Positions 21,300-33,182 of a stretch of DNA of 64,000 nt are shown here, one piece after another; within the stretch, counting starts at the first letter, position 1, and the number at the start of each line of letters is the position of its first letter. The notes under the pieces were generated by a model. It did not search any database, was not told where the DNA came from, and saw nothing but the letters and a program-made list of their open reading frames with translations. This DNA is from Riptortus pedestris (lineage: Eukaryota > Arthropoda > Insecta > Hemiptera > Alydidae): contig CM032232.1 in the NCBI GenBank assembly GCA_019009955.1, forward strand, positions 58,183,501 through 58,247,500. The letters are read 5' to 3'. A program made the translations under genes and the position numbers.

Positions 21300-23220
21300 T
21301 CAGTCACGACTCTGCTGTTTTATGTTACAATTAGTCCTTAATAGCTATATAAATTATATTACTGTGTACCGTTTATTAAAAATACTTATTATATTTTTAA
21401 CATGCATTGAAAGCGCTTTTTATAATTTTTAAATAAATCGGGGGAGGAGGGGGGGGGTGTGCAAACCAAATGATCTTGCTGACTACTAGGACCGCAGCAT
21501 ATAATATTAATAGTAAAACATAAACCAGTTATATTCGATGATATTGAATATATCGATGCGAAATAATTTTTGTTTTTTAATATATTGGTTTTCTCTGCTC
21601 TGTTCATTATATTATAAATATATTTTATTACATATTAATATATGTGGTCCGCGGGTTGGCCACTTCTGGTATTAATCTTAATAAGATTTTTTTTCATGAA
21701 TATGGTGAGTTAAAATCGACAGATGTTGCCTACTCAATAGCTGATTATTTCACTTTTCTAACGAAAAGAAAAAATAAACCATTTCCTCTCAAAAATTGCT
21801 AGAATACGATGAATGGGCGAATAGTCGCACATCGCACAATTTTATCAATTATTTCATTATTCAGTTTTGAGTAATCAGAATTTCTAAATTGTATAGTTCC
21901 TAAGACATCAACCTTAGACCAGTCCTGGGTCAACATGGATAGCGAATTTCGCTATCCATCTACAAACTCTTTCCAGACTCAATAGCCAGTCAACCCTTAA
22001 GGACTATTTGTATAGATAAGACTAACTGTTGGTCCCTTCAAATTAAATAATCCATTACTCAATTCTTTTTATTTTATTAATGGTTTTATTTCGCCCCACC
22101 CCCAATCGGAAGGTATTTGTGAGTAATTCTTTTCAGTGCCCTGACAACATTCTTCATTTAAATATATTAGATAAAGTCGTGTTGAAAAAAAAAATTGGAC
22201 TAACCCGTTCATTATTAGATTCCGAGAAAACGGTTATCATACTTATGGTAATTATGCTCTTATAATTAGTGAATGGACAGGACAAACAAACATATTAACA
22301 CTACAATGCTCCTTTAACAATACACGACATCCTACTTTTATGACACCGACTTGCTCAGGAATAGTATTCAACATTTGCACTGAATTTGTACGTAAAATAA
22401 ATTTATACGTTAAGTTTTTAATTAAAGTCTTTCCACCATGGATAAATTAGAAATAGAGTAATACAATGAAGAAGAATATAGATGCTTCATAATTTTCAAC
22501 AACCAAAAATGAATCTTCCCATCAATCAAAAATGAAATGATGAATTATGCCCGAGCAAAAACCCCAATCCCAATCCTGTAAAGCTTTTTGAAGGAACCAT
22601 AAGGATCTTGGATAAGGTGGAAGCTTCTATGATCATCACACAATCTTGATCCCGCCATAGACTCGCCTCGTGACGATAGAAATGGGCCGTAAAAACTGTT
22701 AACTGAAGATAAAAATATCAAAAATAAAATTATGTTTGTGTTAACTTGAAATGGTTGATTAAATCCAAATTACCCTAGGATTAACTACTTACATTTTGCA
22801 TTTCATAAGTTAATTTTCATAAATAAAATAAGCTTCACTTTGTTTGGTTTAACTAGTTAATTCTGAAGGGTTATCTATAGGTTACCACCATTTACTAGTT
22901 ATATGGATGACTCGAGTTGGCATTTTGAATCATTATTACTTAATAAAGCTAATGGATTCTATTTTATTGCAAACAAAAAATAAAGAAGAAAATGGTATAA
23001 TTTACATTTTGAATGGCTTAATTCTTTAGTTAATTATATGTTATTGTCGCAGATAAATCATGTAAATGCAAATTTTTTGAGCTCTCAGAATGACTCTTTT
23101 CTTGTTTGTTGTTGTGGTTATCAATCACAATGGAGTCCTTGGAAAACTTTGAGGATTGATGGGTATTAGCTTAACATTTTATTTCGTGCTCACTTAATGT
23201 AATACAAAACAAAACAAGGG
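21300..23220. other. Mostly single-copy intronic stretch
   Basis: Apart from the SINE remnant at 22,855 no repeat or coding feature was recognised. Ordinary AT-rich intron sequence. Confidence 0.4.
22855..22925 (-). mobile_element. SINE remnant, minus strand
   Basis: GGGTTATCTATAGGTTACCA-CCATTTACTAG matches the complement of the SINE body; both ends are lost. Confidence 0.45.
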
Positions 23221-23302
23221 TATAAGCAAGACCTGCGTAAACTAAGATATTTCCCACGTACATGACACAGTACTGATCTCACCATATAGCTCCTATTTTT
23301 AG

Positions 23303-23414
23303 CATATTTCCCTTAAGGGAAATCAGCTATTGAGGTCGTACTCATGGCGCGATTTTTGAAAAATGTCTAGAAATGTCCATTGATCCTACCTTGTAGATGG
23401 CGAAAACGAAGTCC

Positions 23415-23460
<46 letters not shown>

Positions 23461-23953
23461 CTATCTATCTGTATATTTGTCTGTTACCGCTCTAGCGGTC
23501 ACAATTTTCGTTTGATCGTTACCAAACTCCATATATAAGCGTTTTATGTAAAAAGAAAGATCAAGTTCCCTAATGGCTGAAATTCAACCAGTGGGAGGAA
23601 GTTTAGAGGGGAAGAATGTCGAAAATGCTTATTATATCCATCGGATCGAAACATTGTACATAATCAATCTTCTTGCAAATGTAATGTTCTATAAATATTG
23701 TTATATATATTTATTCTCTATCTTTAGTATTAATGGAGATATTTGCATTTTTTAATATTCGTCTTTCTGTAAATCCCCACTGCCCACTCCTGTCATATTA
23801 ACAAAATGCTATTATAATAAAACGTGCTTTATTTGAAGCCTAAACACCAAATATTTATCTCATTCGACTTTTACGTTTCGATATAAATATAAATATGTAA
23901 CGCACGTGGGAAATCTGCTATGTTAACCCAACTCATGCGTGTCGGACTCTATT
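23303..23953 (+). mobile_element. Family A copy, forward, with facing reverse end
   Basis: Begins TTAGCATATTTCCCTTAAGG (one change in the terminal 12-mer) and ends GTGGGAAATCTGCTATGTTA-ACC...CATGCGTGTCGGACTC. It is preceded by a reverse outer end (about 23,221-23,300, CCTGCGTAAACTAAGATATT), so two 5'/3' ends abut in opposite orientation. (TA)n at 23,420-23,456. Confidence 0.65.
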
Positions 23954-24147
23954 TTTTTTCAGCCGTCAGTTAAGCTCCAGTTTTGGATCAACAATCATCT
24001 CATGTCCAACTAAAATTAGATATTACGGCTTCATAGGCTAGTTATTAGTCGAAAAATAGAAAATCTAATTTGCGATGACAAAATCGGCGTACTCTACCGG
24101 CATGTGGGAAATCTTAGTTTACGCAGAATCTCTGTGGCAGCCCTTTT

Positions 24148-24924
24148 AGCAGATTTCCCTTTTACCGCTCTAGCTGTTGCAATTTTTGTTTCATCGTTAT
24201 GAAACTGAATATTTAGTCGTTTTACGTAAAAAGAAAGATCAAGTTCGTTTACGGCTGAAATCGGAAAAGGGGGAGGGGGGTTTAGAGGGGAGAATGTTGA
24301 AAATGCGATATTTCTCGTTTACTATAAGTCGAATCGAAAAAGTGTATAGAATTAATCATATTGAAAATTAAATTTACTATAAATATTGTTTTATACATTT
24401 ATTCTCTATCTTGAATATTAACCGAGATATTTGCATTTTCCAGTTTTCAGCCTACAGTAAACCCCCACTTATACTAGTGTTACATAAACAATGCTCTGTT
24501 AAATAATAAACCATATTAATTGAAGCCTAAATACCAAATATTGTTTTCATTGAACTTTTACTTTGTGAGATATATACAAATGCGTTCTGTTAACCCCCCC
24601 CCCCTTCTTCTGTTTTTGGATTACTAAAACTTGAGTGATTGAGATAATACTGATTCTGATTCATTACAGATTACAGTACTGGCTTTAGTAAATTGTTTTC
24701 AATCAAATTAATATGTTATAGTCAGATATATTTCATTAATTGTTTGTCTTTCCGGTCTATCTATATAGCACTACGGTGCCGCTTTCGGTTGTAGAGATTA
24801 TTAACTTGTATTGTACATTTAATGAGCATTCACGGTAGTGTTACCTGTATATATGTTTATCTATTGTAAAACTTCACATGGGAAATCTGCTTACTTTACG
24901 CAGCCCCCGAGTGACGGACTTTTT
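24148..24924 (+). mobile_element. Family A element, forward, left arm and microsatellite deleted
   Basis: AGCAGATTTCCC is followed directly by TTTTACCGCTCTAGC, so the left palindrome, left arm and (TA)n tract are missing. The rest runs to GTGACGGACTTTTT. It is immediately preceded by the 3' end of another forward copy (about 24,108-24,144), a head-to-tail junction. Confidence 0.75.
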
Positions 24925-24929
24925 ACGAT

Positions 24930-25570
24930 GTAATCTTACAATGGGAAAAATCGAGAATCGTCACTGTGGAAATCTACTTAGCTATCACAGCCTCTCTCGT
25001 GTGTCAACTGGCCCACGGACACCCTAGACTCCAGTACGTGACTTCTGTTGCGAGTTGTCGATTTTGCAAATCCTATCGACAGGAGTGATTGCAACTGACC
25101 CTCAATTACGTCAGGAGCAATATTGACTCAAATAATGATGAAAATATGACGGGAATAGTGATGAAAATATGACTGAAATAATGACATTCCTGATAAGCGT
25201 TTGCTCTAAATCTACACTAGAGGAGCCCGTTACTAATGCTTTCTCCTCATGGAACAATCACTAATCCTCGTTCAACAATTGTTTAATTGACAATAGGAGC
25301 TGAGCAATGTTAATTTGCCAATAGATCTTTCTCCACTGATTAGATAAAAAGATGATCAGCCCGTAAAAAAGGGACATTTTAACACTGGGGTGAGTTTTCA
25401 TTATAATTGGAGCCTTTTTTTTTTACTTTAAGAAAAAAAAAGCAGACATTACTTTCGAGATCTTCTTATAAAGGAAGTGATTGTTTTTTTCCCCCCGAAA
25501 AAATAATTCAATTTAGTATTAAGGTCCCCCTATAAATTTTAATCCCTATAAATTTTTGTTAGTAGAATCC
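24930..25570. other. Single-copy intronic stretch
   Basis: A short tandem (AATGATGAAAATATGACGGG / AGTGATGAAAATATGACTGA, about 25,132-25,175) is the only structure noticed. Confidence 0.35.
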
Positions 25571-25776
25571 AAAAGTATAAATTAGTAAAGCAAGTGGATT
25601 TCCCAATTTCTGCAATGACACGCTAGATATCTCATCTCACCATATATTCTCTATTTCTAAGTAAAACCCCTTGGTAGAAGGAGGGGCTGAGGCCTGAAGA
25701 CAATTTAGCACCCTTAACTCGATCAATATTTAAGTTACGAAAAAACATCCAATGAAATTTACACAAACACATCCAG

Positions 25777-25779
<3 letters not shown>

Positions 25780-25835
<56 letters not shown>
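25780..25835. repeat. (TA)n microsatellite
   Basis: About 28 TA units between a reverse long-type fragment (25,575-25,775) and a decayed left end (GATATCCCTTGAGGGAAATT at 25,892). Confidence 0.95.
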
Positions 25836-25838
<3 letters not shown>

Positions 25839-25945
25839 TAGCGCCTGCAATTAAAATTGAATATCAAGTTCATTAATCTTCAATATTGTTTGATATCCCT
25901 TGAGGGAAATTAATTATTGAGTTTGTACTCGCGAGGCGGTTTTAG

Positions 25946-26404
25946 AAAAGTCCGTCACGCAGGGGCTGCGTAAACTAAGCAGATTTCCCACGTGAAGTTA
26001 TACAATAGAGAAATCTCCATACGAGAGCCCAACAGTTACGAAAACGGCCAAACTAACTTTTGGGGGGAAACTCACTCGTCCGTTATCGGGCCACTTTTAA
26101 TAAGAATGCAAATATCTCTGTTAATATTCAAGATAGAGAATAAATGTATAAAACAATATTTATAGTAAATTTAATTTGCAATAAGATTGGTTCTATACAA
26201 TATTTTGATCCGACGTATGGTAACGGAGATATTTAGAATTTTCGAAAATCCCCCCCTTTAAACCCCTCCCCCTCCCACTGGTCCGATTTCAGCCATTGAC
26301 GAACGGGAACTGTATTTTTGCATAAAACGTTTAAATTTCGAATTTGACAACGATCAAACAAAAATTGCAAACCCTAGAGCGTTATCATATATGTATATAT
26401 ATAT

Positions 26405-26437
<33 letters not shown>

Positions 26438-26580
26438 TATATATATATATATAATTTTGAACGGACCTCATTTTCGTCATCTCCTAGGAAGGATCGATGG
26501 ACATTTGAAGAAATTTTTCGAAAATCGCGTCATGAGTACGACCTCAATAGCTGATTTCCCTTAAGGAAACTCTGCTAAAA
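25946..26580 (-). mobile_element. Family A element, reverse (635 bp)
   Basis: Both ends are present: AAAAGTCCGTCACGCAGGGG and CTCTGCTAAAA. An internal junction near 26,060-26,115 (CATACGAGAGCCCAACAG) is shared with the short copy at 2,940-3,235, marking a common deletion subfamily. (TA)n with TAGA interruptions at 26,390-26,453. Confidence 0.75.
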
Positions 26581-26762
26581 TGTCCTCAAATGTCTATTGT
26601 CTAGGGGGTGATAGAAGTAGAAGAGGTCTCGCGCCCAGATCAGATTTTCACTAGAACTGAATGTGCGAATAAATGTTCTTCCTGAACACACATATATATT
26701 TCGATGATATCTTAAAAATGGATGGTTCTTGAAAAGCCTACATATTAACAACAAAAATTGAC

Positions 26763-27377
26763 AGTCTCCCACGCAGGGCCTGCGTCAACTAAGCAGATTT
26801 CACATCTACTGCCAAGTCTGCTGAACTCATCTCACTGCCTACTTTTCCCCTGCAAAGAAATCTATGAAAACATGAATGAAAATATAAAATGGAGTTTAAA
26901 CTCTGCCGGCTCCATGTGAGAATCGGTTAAACAAAAATGAGGACAGGAAGGTGGCTGAAAACAAAAGAATAGACTTAACTCTCTCAACAAATCAATTACT
27001 AAAACAACAAATAAAGACACAATTATAGAAAATGAAATGTGTACTACTAGATTTTTGGACTTAATTCGACCCGCAGTAAGACTGATATTTGGAATTTTAG
27101 ATTTTCCTCCAATGTATATATCCACCCCTCCGTTCGGATAAATGAACTTGATTTTCAATTTTCGAAAGAAAATTTTCATATAGGGCTATTTTGCGGTTGA
27201 AACTATCAAACAAAGATTGCAGGCGATAGAATATAAATATTTATACACGTGATTGTAAGTGTATATTTGTGCAGACCTCATTTCCGTCATATCCTTGGTA
27301 GGGTCATTGGGCACATAAGGAAATTTGTCGAAAATCGTGTCATGAGTACAACTTCAATATTCAGAATCTGCTGACAT
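26763..27377 (-). mobile_element. Family A copy, reverse, diverged, no long (TA)n
   Basis: Outer end AGTCTCCCACGCAGGGCCTG-CG, internal TGAACTCATCTCACTGCC, and a left-end remnant CGTGTCATGAGTACAACTTC. Middle strongly altered. Confidence 0.5.
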
Positions 27378-27974
27378 AATAGAATTTTATAAATTTTGAA
27401 TATTAAACGATTTGATTTTTCTTTTGTGTGCGTATTTAATGATCGCATGAATTGGGCGTATCTGCAAGTTAATTGTTTTCTCTACCGTCTGAAATTTCGT
27501 TCCTCTAAGCCTCTTCTTTTCTTTTTTGCGGTGTTTTTTTGTGTCTGGTTCTTTGATGCTCAGATACCCCTGAATTGGTCTCGGAGATGAAATTACTTAA
27601 AAGAGTTACCCTAGTAGTTTAAATTTTAATCTGAAAATCTTAATCGCATGTCAAATTGAAGAAATTTGTAATAATTTATTCATAAAATTATAAAAAAATA
27701 AATAAATAAATTATTGAAATAAAAAACCGTGCTAACAAATGAGTGGGCAGGGCACTCTCGCTAGTTTCCTTTTCCCAGTTGAATGGAAGTTGTGGTGATT
27801 TTTACTCTTGACAACCTGTTGCATTTTTAATAAGTTCATGAATATTTATCCAACTCTCTTCGGCGGCTCTGTCATATTTACAAGAACACACACCTTTTCA
27901 CAACTTCATCACTCGCATACTCCCCACGCGGAAGTTAAAACCATTTTATATAGTTCATGCCTATATCAAGGTTT

Positions 27975-29210
27975 TTGGCTGATTCAGGGAAAATCGGCTG
28001 TTGAGATTGTACTTATGGTGTGATTTTAGAAAGAAAATCTGCAAATATCTATTGATCATATCCGGAAAATGAGGAAAATGAGGTCCGTTCAAAACATACA
28101 GACTCACACATATATGTTTTGAACGGACATAATTTTCGTCATCTCCTGTGTTATGGTTAATGGATATAAGATATATGTTCTATTGGTTTAGCGTGGTTTG
28201 CTCAGAAGTTACTGATTTCATATTGTAAGTTTTACATAAAACGTCTAAATATAGTTTCTTTAACGGCTAAATTCAGACCAGTAAGGGGAAGGAGATTCCG
28301 AAATATCCACGGTATTTATTACCAATTTAATTTCCTATAAACTTTGCTATGTTAATAAGCCAATATATAATGAAATTCATTATTACAATCTTAAATAAGA
28401 AATATTGCTTTCAATGGCCACAATTCTTGTTCATTACATTTTCTCGATACTCAAATAATAAGCGAGTTAATCGTATTTTCTTGTTTTCAACCTTCCGTAA
28501 AGCTCTACTTTTACTCATCGGATTTTTATTTAGTAATCTATATATAAATGAATGTTTGTTTGTGTGTCCTTTATAGAATCGTAAACGGCTGAACCGAATT
28601 TTATGAAACTTGGTATGTATATTACTACTAAAACAGGTTAGGTTTCAGACTATTAGTATTCTCTGAGACGAACAGGAGGGGGGGGGGCTTATAAGGGAGG
28701 TCTGAAATTAAAAATAGCGATATTTCGTTTCCTATTGGTTTTTCGGCAATTATGCACATAACAAAATTTGTTTATTTTGTTATTTAAAATATCGTTTGAT
28801 ATATCCACTTTTTCCGTATACACGAAAAACTATAGAAGGGGTCAACAATGTTTTAGGACACGAATGACTTAATCGAAATTAACGAAACACCGTATTTTTG
28901 ACTAAGCTATATTAACATTTTTAGGAACGAACAGGAATGGGGGTTGTTCGGGAGGCATGAAATGAAAAATTGTCAAATTTCGTTTCCTATTGTTTTTTTT
29001 GGCGAACGTGCTCATGGCAAAAGTTGTTTAATTTGATATTTAGAGTAAATTTTATTCTATACATCTTTATCATAATTTAGTATTTTAGTTGGTGGCGTAG
29101 CAACGCACGCAGGGTACAGCTAGTAGAGAATATATCGGAGATGGCATTACTAGTGTGTGTGAATCGTGCTTAGTTTACCCAGATCTGGCGACACGAAAAC
29201 TTAGAAGGCG
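27975..29210 (+). mobile_element. Family A copy, forward, interrupted by a Helitron
   Basis: Left end GGCTGATTCAGGGAAAATCG, then GTTGAGATTGTACTTATGG, and a short inverted repeat (GTCCGTTCAAAACAT / ATGTTTTGAACGGAC, about 28,084-28,128) in place of the microsatellite. Right end is CTAGTGTGTGTGAATCGTGC near 29,150-29,205. The Helitron at 28,537-29,123 lies inside. Confidence 0.6.
28537..29123 (+). mobile_element. Non-autonomous Helitron (587 bp), complete ends
   Basis: Starts TCTATATATAAATGAATG after a host A and ends GGGTACAGCTAG before a host T, the A^T insertion and TC...CTRR ends of Helitrons. A GCGT-AGCA-ACGC hairpin lies at 29,095-29,106, 17 nt before the end. The 5' part has the familiar insect Helitron phrase ACGGCTGAACCGAATTTTAT. 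Two related internal blocks, each with GCGATATTTCGTTTCCTATT-like sequence, suggest internal duplication. No Rep/helicase ORF is present. It is inserted in a family A copy; the empty site is described in the findings. Confidence 0.85.
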
Positions 29211-29974
29211 ATATCGCCGCAGTTCCTTGCATTTCATTATCTCACGTACTCAAAATTTGCTACACTGTTCGTAACGCTGACGTTTTTCATAAAATATGAC
29301 TTTGAAACAATCGCTTCATTCCCTTTCCCATATGTTCTAAGAATTTACTGGAAATCCGTTGTTATTTTCAAGAGAACATACGTGGAGTATGATACCACGG
29401 TTATAGACTTCCAAACGTCCATTGTAGCATGCAATATTCCAAGTTCTTAACTTAAATATTAACCATTTAATATGTTAAATATTTCAACCATTATTCCTTT
29501 CTTTAAATCGCTTTTCCGGCGGGTCCTTGCTTCCCTCATATAAACAAGCTGTTTTTACCTGGGACATAGACTTAATGATCCTTAAGCTTCGGGTGACTAT
29601 GAAAAGGTGGTGGCTCATTATAATCTTTGGGAGGACATTTTGTACAAGTATAAATAACTTGATCGTGACTGATCTTGCACTATTGTGCGTGAGTTCAAAT
29701 ACCCGGTATCTACCCACCTATTGTATTGGAAGAGAAAGTGATCCATTTTTTTAGTATAACATCCTCAAAGCAATCACAAGGCCTCTTCATCCAAGTCGTT
29801 AGAGCATTCACTAACTTGGATAATAAAGAGAGGACACTTAATAATATTACAAAAGGAATCTTATGTGATTCGATATCATGAACATTGGACTTGTTTCCAA
29901 CGAGAGAGGAGCACACAATCGCCTTTCCGAGAAAGTTGCTGACTTGTTATAGCCACATTAAACTTAAATATGGC

Positions 29975-30440
29975 AGATTTCATTTTCATGCTGCTTAAAG
30001 TAAGCAGATCAAGCACGCACATATTTGCATTTATCTCCTTCAGTAATGAACTGTTGAAAACAATATTGGATATTTAAGCTTGGAATAAGAGGTCTCATGA
30101 TATAATTGCTGATGACTCATTGTTATAGTCTGATGACTGAAGTGAGGTTTAATGAAATCTGAGAAATTTAAAGATGCAAAAATCTCTACTAATATTCAAG
30201 ATGGAGAGGAAATGTGTAAAACAAGATTTATAGAACATTTAGTTTACAACAAGATTTGTTATTCATAATCCGACTCCTAGTAACGGAGATAAGTTGAATT
30301 TTCTATTTTCTCCTCTTCTAAAATGTCCCTCCCATCCGATTTCTGCCATTAACCAACTTAACCTTTCGTATTACATGAAAAGCTCATATATAGAGTTTGG
30401 TAACGATCAAACAAAATTTGCGGCCGCTAGAGCGGGAATA

Positions 30441-30482
<42 letters not shown>

Positions 30483-30555
30483 GAATGGACGCCATTTTCA
30501 TTATCTCTTAATTAGGACCATTAGAAAATCACGTCATGAAGATCTTCAAAACTTA
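29975..30555 (-). mobile_element. Family A copy, reverse
   Basis: ATTTGCATTTATCTCCTTCA, ACAATATTGGATATTTAAGC, CTAGTAACGGAGATAAGTTG and (TA)n 30,445-30,477, ending with AAATCACGTCATGAAG near 30,540. Confidence 0.6.
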
Positions 30556-30737
30556 GGGTCTTTCGAGATATTTTTATTTTATGACAAAAAAGTCCGTCAC
30601 ACAGGGCCGGTAATATCTCGGTTAATATTCAAGATAGTGAATAAATGTATATAACAATATTTATAGTACATTTAATTTTCTATAAGATTGATTCTATACA
30701 TTTTTCGATCAGACGTATAATAACGGAGAATTTTCGA

Positions 30738-31618
30738 ATTTTCAAAATTCTTCCCCTCTGAACCCCGCTCCTCCCCATGGTCTGATTTCACCCGTTAATG
30801 GAATTGACCTTTCATTTTACATAAAACAATACTAATAACTAAATATCGAGTTTGGTAACGATCAAACAATAATTGTGACCGCTAGGGCCAAACAGACAAA
30901 TATATAGAAAGATAGATAGATATATACAGGTAATTCAAATAAAGGGTTAGAACCGCCAATATAAATGATACTATTGTCATACCTCTCGGTGGAGACCGTC
31001 GTCACTGGCTGATGGTTGAGTACCGCTGGCAAGCGCTTTCGATGCGATGGCATCATCTTAAAGCCTGTCGATAGTTGTACTGAGTTGGTTGTCGGTCAGT
31101 CAGTGGGTTTTATGCTCTGTTCACCGTATTAGTTTTTTACGTTTAGTCCAGATCTGTTTACTTACCTCTAAAGTTTGACAGATCTAAGTGGTAAGTAAAC
31201 AGATCTGGACTAAACGTAAAAAACTAATACGGTGAACAGAGCATAATACCCACTGACTGACCGACAACCAACTCAGTACAACTATCGACAGGCTTTAAGA
31301 TGATGCCATCGCATCGAAAGCGCTTGCCAGCGGTACTCAACCATCAGCCAGTGACGACGGTCTCCACCGAGAGGTATGACAATAGTATCATTTATATTGG
31401 CGGTACTAACCCTTTATTTGAATTACCTGTATATATCTATCTATCTTTCTATATATTTGTCTGTTTGGCCCTAGCGGTCACAATTATTGTTTGATCGTTA
31501 CCAAACTCGATATTTAGTTATTAGTATTGTTTTATGTAAAATGAAAGGTCAATTCCATTAACGGGTGAAATCAGACCATGGGGAGGAGCGGGGTTCAGAG
31601 GGGAAGAATTTTGAAAAT
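30738..31618. repeat. 0.88-kb near-perfect palindrome
   Basis: Arms 30,738-31,166 and 31,190-31,618 (429 bp each, collinear without indels, two mismatches noticed) around a 23-bp spacer. Core motifs: GTAAGTAAACAGATCTGG near the centre, CATCGCATCGAAAGCGCTTG, and family A sequence at the outer thirds. Identical 64-codon open frames on the two arms are by-products of the symmetry. Confidence 0.9.
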
Positions 31619-31774
31619 ACGGTGAACAGAGCATAATGCGGTGAAAAAAGCACTGACTGACGGACAACCAACTCAGTACAACTATTGACAGGCTTGAAGA
31701 TGATGCCATCGCATCGAAAGCGGTACTCAACCATCAGCCAGTGACGACGGTCTCCACCGAGAGGTATGACAATA
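31619..31774 (+). repeat. Third, partial direct copy of the palindrome core
   Basis: GGTGAACAGAGCATAATGCG to GAGAGGTATGACAATAG repeats the right arm with a deletion (GAAAGCG|GTACTC) and several substitutions. It sits immediately outside the palindrome. Confidence 0.75.
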
Positions 31775-31909
31775 GATATTTTCAGTTTTGAGCGGACCTC
31801 ATTTTCGTCATCTCCTAGGTAGGATCCATGGACATTTGCAGAAAAATTTCGAAAATCGCGTCATGAGTACGACCTGAATAGCTGATTTCCCTTAAGCAAT
31901 CTAGTTTGT

Positions 31910-33180
31910 TCCCTGAAAACAATCTAGTTTTTCACCACTAATTTATTAAATAAATAACTTAATAAATAAAGCTATAATAAATAGTGAATAAATAAGCTAA
32001 TTATGAAGTTCTGTATCAAATAAAATATTAGAATGGGATGAAAGGTGTAATGATATTTGAGTTGAGTAATTAGGTTCCTCCCCCCGCCCCCTCCCTTAAC
32101 TGAAACTAAATCTCGTTTTGGCAAGACGATTACATAATCTAGTTCTCTTCAATTTGCCGAGCAATGAATTGTCTAAAGCCGTCGTCTCTTACTGTGGAGA
32201 TATTGGTACACAAAGCTTGAAACTTTAAGGCACAATAACTTCTAAAATTATTTTCTATTTGGCCTCAAGTTAAAACATTTGGGAGTTAGAAACTTGCAAG
32301 ATCAAATTATAGGCCGACAGACTCATTTGGGAGAACGAATTACATCTTATTTGATTTAAAAATTATTTTTCCTTGGGAAAAGATTAAGTGTTTCCCCACT
32401 TCTTATTTACACTGAATTTTATGTTCTTGGGAAAAAGAAATTGTTAAACGCGATCCCATCTTGTGTCAGATTACATTTTTCAAATAATCAAGAACGGTTT
32501 CAAAAACTATATTGTTGAAATTTTTCAACAATATAAAACAGTTGTCTATGGTTTAACGAAAAAAGGCTTTCAGTCTATTTGATGGTCTAATGAGCTGTAG
32601 ACTCCCCAAACTCGTATAAAACACGCCCCTTCCCAGCGAACAATGTAAATCATTGGGATTATCATGGAGCTACTAGGAATCGGTTAACAGACCTCTGGAT
32701 CGATGATTCGCCATTGAAAGGAATATATCTTTGGAAATAGTTCGAGGTTGCATTATGCTTAATGAGCACTCCGCTATGAATGTAAAATTTACTGTATTGT
32801 TCCGTCACAAGGAAACAGTTTCATAAGTAGAGTAAAGAGTTTAAGCTTTTGAATAACATTTGTGCTCAAGCACTACCTGGAAACCTTTCTTATATGGCTA
32901 TTATTTTACTTTGCGGTTTTTAGCATAATTGCCAAAGGGATTTCCAGTTCAGCCAACTTTTTTTTTTGTCATCTTACAATTGATTCTAGGAAGATATCGT
33001 TAGCAGAGGTTTTTAAGGCTCAGGTATACAAATTATAACCTTTAACTCCTCAACCCATGAAGAGTCGGGATTCCCTCTCGGTCATGTAGAAACATGAAAA
33101 CTAATACCATTCTTTGGAAACCAAAGTAGTTACGCAGGTGGTTAGAGTGACGAGAAGGGATTGTAAGGGATGGGATATCT
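31910..33180. other. Single-copy intronic stretch
   Basis: No recognised repeat or gene; a short inverted repeat TTGAAATTTTTCAA lies near 32,515. Ends at the long-TIR element. Confidence 0.4.
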
Positions 33181-33182
33181 AT

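Larger units (their letters stand above)
30586..31905. mobile_element. Family A copy, reverse, rebuilt around a large palindrome
   Basis: Outer end AAAAAAGTCCGTCACACAGG at 30,586; left arm TCATGAGTACGACCTGAATA-GCTGATTTCCCTTAAG at 31,860-31,897. Between them lies the 0.88-kb palindrome, which itself includes duplicated family A sequence. Confidence 0.65.

Noticed and set aside
24600..24604. Poly-C/poly-G runs (for example near 14,020, 15,735, 42,708, 57,768) as G-quadruplex regulators
   Set aside because: They occur at fixed positions of family A copies and look like slippage-prone homopolymers rather than separate regulatory features.
30862..31494. Two identical 64-codon frames in opposite orientation (MMPSHRKRLPAVLNHQ...)
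   Set aside because: They are mirror images created by the palindrome; the sequence is a repeat arm and differs in other copies (38,205; 31,690).
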